Assembly (NCBI GenBank): GCA_028279155.1
Contig: JANQST010000015.1
Coordinates: 1 to 10,095, forward strand
Origin: Cyclobacteriaceae bacterium
GTDB lineage: Bacteria; Bacteroidota; Bacteroidia; Cytophagales; Cyclobacteriaceae
Length of the DNA stretch: 10,095 nt
Direction of reading: 5' to 3'
Shown here one piece after another: positions 7,298 to 10,095 of the stretch. The notes beneath the pieces are model-generated. The model had not been told where the DNA came from, did no database searches, and worked only from the letters and a program-made list of their open reading frames with translations. Within the stretch, counting starts at the first letter, position 1, and each line of letters starts with the position of its first letter. The position numbers and the translations under genes were made by a program.

Positions 7298-7930
7298 CAT
7301 AAAGGGCTCCGCAAACAACTGGTTGAAGAGATCAAAAGGAAAGGCATTGAAGATGAACGAGTCATTTCAGCTATTGGAAAAATTCCAAGACACTTCTTTT
7401 TTGAAAAAATATTTGACATTCATGCCTATGAGGACAAAGCTTTTCCAATTGAAGCAGGTCAAACCATCTCACAACCTTATACGGTAGCTTTTCAAACAGA
7501 GCTCCTTGAAGTGAAGCCTGGTGATAAAACTCTGGAAATTGGAACCGGCTCAGGGTATCAGGCAGCCGTCCTTGTGGAGTTAGGAGCCGATGTGTATACC
7601 ATTGAATATCAGAAAAAGCTATATCAAAAGGTTATCCGCTTTTTACCAAACCTTGGGTATCAGCCTCACATGTATCACGGTGATGGTTCCAAAGGATTAC
7701 CTCGTTTCGCTCCTTATGATGGAATAATAGTAACAGCCGGAGCACCAGCAGTTCCGGAGGCCTTAATCGATCAATTGAAAGTTGGAGGGAGACTGGTGAT
7801 TCCCGTTGGTGACGACAAGAGACAATCCATGCTTTTGATCAAAAAAATATCTGATCATGAAGTTGAAAAAGAATCCTATAACCACTTCAGCTTTGTACCT
7901 TTGCGGGGCGAACAGGGATGGTCTCCTTAG
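7280..7930 (+). CDS. pcm: Protein-L-isoaspartate O-methyltransferase
   Basis: Repair enzyme that methylates L-isoaspartyl residues formed in ageing proteins, using S-adenosylmethionine, so that they can return to aspartate. The 216 residues contain the family-specific QTISQPYTVAFQTELL at 61-76 (active-site-loop Ser64), the cofactor-binding motif LEIGTGSGYQAAVL at 85-98, the acidic GDGSKGLPRFAPYDGI at 134-149, and the C-terminal KVGGRLVIPVG at 167-177. It must start at the TTG at 7280: a TAA stop codon lies directly before it in frame, no other Met occurs before residue 131, and 'MEDTYKHKG' is how Bacteroidota relatives begin. It is divergent from ribE with a 31-base gap. It heads a + strand run with the thioesterase (21-base gap) and the small protein after it. 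Confidence 0.97.
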   Translation: MEDTYKHKGLRKQLVEEIKRKGIEDERVISAIGKIPRHFFFEKIFDIHAYEDKAFPIEAGQTISQPYTVAFQTELLEVKPGDKTLEIGTGSGYQAAVLVELGADVYTIEYQKKLYQKVIRFLPNLGYQPHMYHGDGSKGLPRFAPYDGIIVTAGAPAVPEALIDQLKVGGRLVIPVGDDKRQSMLLIKKISDHEVEKESYNHFSFVPLRGEQGWSP

Positions 7931-7951
7931 GTCATCCAAGTCATAAATTAT

Positions 7952-8479
7952 ATGAGAAAATCAAAGAAATGCAGTGATTCCTGCGTCACGATGACCGAGA
8001 TGGTTTTACCCAACGATACCAATGGGCTGGACAATCTTATGGGGGGCCGGTTGATGCACTGGATGGACATTGCAGCAGCAATCGCAGCGCAAAAGCATTC
8101 AAACCGAATTGTAGTAACAGCGTCCGTTGATAATATTTCCTTCTCCGAGCCCATCAGAAAAGGAAATGCCGTTACACTTACGGCGTTTGTAACTAGGGCA
8201 TTCAATTCTTCCATGGAAGTCTACATAGAGGTAACCGCGGAAGACATTCCTGCGGATAAAAAATTGCACACAAATCGTGCTTTTTTTACTTTCGTTGCAG
8301 TTGACCAATCTGGGTCACCAATTGATGTTCCGGAGCTTGTGCCGGAGACTGAGAAAGAAATTGAGCTTTATGATGGAGCACTCAGAAGAAGGCAACTTCG
8401 ATTGGTACTCGCCAAAAGAATGAACCCGGACGATGCTACTGAATTAAAATCACTCTTCGATTTTTCCCATGAAGAATGA
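7952..8479 (+). CDS. Acyl-CoA thioesterase, hotdog fold
   Basis: Hydrolyses acyl-CoA thioesters to free acid and CoA; chain-length preference cannot be read from sequence. It belongs to the YkhA/YciA/BACH group. The key segment NDTNGLDNLMGGRLMHWMD (21-39) supplies the catalytic pair Asn24 and Asp39, followed by the central helix AAAIAAQKHS. VVTASVDNISFSEPIRKGN at 54-72 and TNRAFFTFVAVD at about 107-118 are the conserved strands of a single hotdog domain. The 175 residues include a helical, charged C-terminal tail. The ATG at 7952 gives the normal family N-terminus; internal Met codons would cut into the fold. It lies 21 bases after pcm and overlaps the next gene by 11 bases, which suggests one transcript. 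Confidence 0.93.
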   Translation: MRKSKKCSDSCVTMTEMVLPNDTNGLDNLMGGRLMHWMDIAAAIAAQKHSNRIVVTASVDNISFSEPIRKGNAVTLTAFVTRAFNSSMEVYIEVTAEDIPADKKLHTNRAFFTFVAVDQSGSPIDVPELVPETEKEIELYDGALRRRQLRLVLAKRMNPDDATELKSLFDFSHEE

Positions 8480-8948
8480 GCATCTGCATTTGTTGATTGA
8501 TGAGGAGATTTACTTGGTCAAGTCTCTAGTTAGCAAGCCGCAAGCTACAAGCGATGAGTTGCAAGAAAAAGAGTTGAAAGTAGACAGTCAACAGTCGACA
8601 GCAGATTCAGATACCAAAGATCCTTCAATCGAAGCAATCGAAAATCACTCAATCGAAAAAGTCAAATTCGCTTTCATCCATAACACAGATAGTCAGGAAG
8701 AACTCGAACTACTCAATAACATCATCAGTGCTTGTAAATTGGAACCAGCTGATTTAAAAATCATAAAGGAGGGCGAAGAAATCTATTACAAGAATGCGGT
8801 GATTTTCACCAATGAAGCGGCCCAATTCTATTCAGTTTCGGAAGTTGATGAGGCTCAGGTTCTTCATTCTAAACCCCTAAATACTCTTTTAAACTCGAAG
8901 GAAGAAAAGGGCAAATTGTGGAGTGCGTTGCAGGAGTTTGTACGTTAA
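8469..8948 (+). CDS. Small alpha/beta protein of unknown function, possibly HolD (DNA polymerase III psi)-like
   Basis: I do not recognise this 159-residue protein with certainty. Three parts are visible: a short N-terminal segment EHLHLLIDEEIYLV (4-17), a polar linker rich in Ser, Asp, Glu, Gln and Lys (about 20-62) that should be disordered, and a small alpha/beta domain (64-159). The domain has a strand (KVKFAFIH), a helix (LLNNIISACKLEP), strands at about 96-100 and 109-114, then VLHSKPLNTLLNSK and a last helix KGKLWSALQEFV. From memory, this order and spacing follow the psi subunit of E. coli DNA polymerase III, which has VRLVMVAN, VLRALTVSPDQVLQL, then SPALTDL and ALWQQICTYE. No signal peptide or membrane helix is seen. 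The start overlaps the thioesterase gene by 11 bases, so translation is probably coupled. The linker is encoded by two 7-base repeat tracts. The gene itself is very likely real; the psi assignment is an inference. Confidence 0.8.
   Translation: MKNEHLHLLIDEEIYLVKSLVSKPQATSDELQEKELKVDSQQSTADSDTKDPSIEAIENHSIEKVKFAFIHNTDSQEELELLNNIISACKLEPADLKIIKEGEEIYYKNAVIFTNEAAQFYSVSEVDEAQVLHSKPLNTLLNSKEEKGKLWSALQEFVR
8533..8567 (+). repeat. Degenerate heptanucleotide repeat (GCAAGCY-type), five units
   Basis: Period-7 units gcaagcc, gcaagct, acaagcg, atgagtt and gcaagaa run without gaps; the fourth is strongly diverged. The tract lies inside the linker-coding part of the small protein at 8469-8948. Because 7 is not a multiple of 3, each unit is read in a different frame, so the protein shows no repeat. 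Confidence 0.6.
8583..8603 (+). repeat. Degenerate heptanucleotide repeat (GACAGTC-type), three units
   Basis: Units gacagtc, aacagtc and gacagca form a second period-7 tract, 15 bases after the GCAAGCY tract and different from it in sequence. It encodes the Asp-Ser-Gln-Gln-Ser-Thr part of the linker in the same gene. Confidence 0.58.
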
Positions 8949-8967
8949 GTACAAGTCAGTATATTTG
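8937..8967 (+). promoter_or_regulatory. Strong Bacteroidota-type promoter for the secreted repeat protein
   Basis: A perfect -33 TTTG (8937-8940), a 19-base spacer and a perfect -7 TATATTTG (8960-8967) match the phylum's housekeeping promoter consensus in both boxes. Transcription should begin near 8973, giving a leader of about 30 bases before the ATG at 9005. The -33 box lies in the last codons of the preceding gene. This separates the secreted-protein gene from the pcm operon. Confidence 0.72.
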
Positions 8968-9004
8968 AATCCTTTGGTGTTTCTTATACTTAAAACTTAT
9001 TATC

Positions 9005-10095
9005 ATGAGGAGATCTATCTTGAGTCTTATCGTATTGATGACAGCTGCTTTTGCTTCCAGCCAAACCCAAATCGGAAGTAGCGACATTTATTACAATGCT
9101 AATTCCACCGTCATTGGAAACGGAGGTGCTTTTTTTGCGCCCTATAATGGGTATAACAATCAAAACAATAAGACTCTCCAATTGTTTGGAGGTAGCAATA
9201 ATTATGGCATTCCCGGCCTAGTATTTGTTAAGGCTTATCATGGTCATGACTATGGGGGGTCTTTGCTTTGGACCTCAGATAATTTCACAGCAAATGATAA
9301 ACGTTTTGCTCAAATAAGTGCCAACGTAAGTAGTGGTGAGGGAAGCCTTAGCTTTTTGACCAGAAAAGAAAATGATCCAAGCGGCCAATTTAATTCAGTA
9401 ACACTTGACGCTGATGGGAATTTGGGAATTGGTATCTCTGATCCCGGCGCAAAACTAGAAATCAACGTTGCAAGTGCTGAGTCTATACAAAACTTGAGCC
9501 TTACTGATGGTAATCATGAAATAGGAGTTCTTGGGCGTGTTAGTAGTGCAGACGGAATTGGGATGTTTATTGCAGGGTATACGAAAGCTGATGTCACCAC
9601 GGCACAGCCCTCCTTGGTTCTCTCAGGCTATGCAAAAGATATCTCTCCTAATAACAATTACGATGCAGCGGTCTCAGTAAGAGGCTACAATGTTGATAAC
9701 AATTCGACACTTCAGAACCTTCCAATTTTCAAGGTTTTAAATGCAGTTAACTCATCATACCTTACCGTAAACTCAAATGGAAATCTCGGAATCGGGACCG
9801 ATACTCCCGATTATCCGTTGTCCCTAAGGAAAGATCATGGTATTGCAAATACCAGTCACAAGTTAGCAAGTTTCACCAGATTGACTTCCGGTACCGGAAA
9901 CGCAGGACTGAGTATTTCCTATGATGCGAACGGATCTGCAACAACAAGGACTGTTTTGTACTTCCCAGGCGGTGTAGGTGCAACTTTCCAGGTTTACAAT
10001 CAAGGTGCAATGGATGTTTTGCATCTGGCATCAAGTGGCAAAGTAGGTATAGGAACCACTAATCCTGACGAAAAACTTACCGTTAAAGGAAATAT
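9005..10095 (+). CDS. Secreted repeat protein, tail-fibre/adhesin-like, 3' end outside window
   Basis: An open frame of 363 complete codons runs off the window end. It starts with a signal peptide (MRRSILSLIVLMTAAFASS, likely cut just before QTQ), so the product is exported. The rest is rich in Gly, Asn, Ser and Thr with beta-strand-like stretches. It carries three copies of a 'G(N/K)(L/V)GIG-xxx-P---L-(I/L/V)' motif at residues 138-153, 259-274 and 345-360. Such motifs are typical of Bacteroidota surface proteins resembling phage tail-fibre shafts. Many of these end in a self-cleaving chaperone domain of endosialidase (Peptidase S74) or in a type IX secretion tag, but neither can be seen here. 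The ATG at 9005 keeps the two Arg needed for a signal peptide. An AGGAGA just inside the gene precedes an in-frame TTG at 9020, but that start would lose those charges. Its precise role is unknown. Confidence 0.85.
   Translation, partial: MRRSILSLIVLMTAAFASSQTQIGSSDIYYNANSTVIGNGGAFFAPYNGYNNQNNKTLQLFGGSNNYGIPGLVFVKAYHGHDYGGSLLWTSDNFTANDKRFAQISANVSSGEGSLSFLTRKENDPSGQFNSVTLDADGNLGIGISDPGAKLEINVASAESIQNLSLTDGNHEIGVLGRVSSADGIGMFIAGYTKADVTTAQPSLVLSGYAKDISPNNNYDAAVSVRGYNVDNNSTLQNLPIFKVLNAVNSSYLTVNSNGNLGIGTDTPDYPLSLRKDHGIANTSHKLASFTRLTSGTGNAGLSISYDANGSATTRTVLYFPGGVGATFQVYNQGAMDVLHLASSGKVGIGTTNPDEKLTVKGN
9413..10093 (+). repeat. Three dispersed GxxGIGT-type protein repeats
   Basis: Coding repeats within the secreted protein: DGNLGIGISDPGAKLEI (9413-9463), GNLGIGTDTPDYPLSL (9779-9826) and GKVGIGTTNPDEKLTVKGN (10037-10093). 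Spacing from one to the next is about 121 and 86 residues, so they punctuate unequal modules rather than forming a tandem array. The third is the closest to the usual form of the motif. Confidence 0.8.

Noticed and set aside
8990..9181. 63-residue - strand frame opposite the start of the secreted protein
   Set aside because: It is antisense to the signal-peptide region and lacks any motif or start signal of its own.

Overview
The window looks like a piece of chromosome from an aerobic member of the Bacteroidota, probably of the Cytophagales type. Four things point there. There is a lipoprotein form of TamA (TamL), which is typical of this phylum. Strong Shine-Dalgarno sequences are nearly absent. 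Several gene starts are preceded by the TTTG / TAnnTTTG promoter type of Bacteroidota. The last gene encodes a secreted protein with 'GxxGIGT-xP' repeats, common in this phylum. This placement is inference from gene content; no rRNA or marker phylogeny is available.

The layout is very compact, and the longest stretch without a gene is 56 bases (8949-9004). From left to right: the C-terminal end of a Na+/Ca2+ exchanger-type membrane protein (1-231) and pgi (250-1866), both on the + strand; a SpoU/TrmH-type RNA methyltransferase on the - strand (1848-2582), whose end overlaps the end of pgi; tamL (from a TTG start at 2587) directly abutted by hemF, both +; a ribE / LytTR response regulator pair on the - strand (7248 down to 5966) joined by an ATGA overlap; then, on the + strand, pcm, an acyl-CoA thioesterase, and a small unrecognised protein that overlaps the thioesterase gene. 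Last comes a secreted repeat protein with its own promoter, cut off by the window end.

Most genes are housekeeping: glycolysis/gluconeogenesis (pgi), RNA modification, outer-membrane assembly (tamL), oxygen-dependent haem synthesis (hemF), riboflavin synthesis (ribE) and protein repair (pcm). No mobile element, CRISPR array, tRNA or rRNA is visible, and I do not see a new multi-gene defence or mobile system. The most interesting items are these. The 159-residue protein at 8469-8948 has a C-terminal half that resembles the psi subunit (HolD) of DNA polymerase III, and its linker is encoded by two degenerate 7-base repeat tracts. The ribE and pcm promoters appear to overlap. The response regulator has no visible kinase and is coupled to riboflavin synthase. 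tamL is followed by hemF rather than a tamB-like gene.
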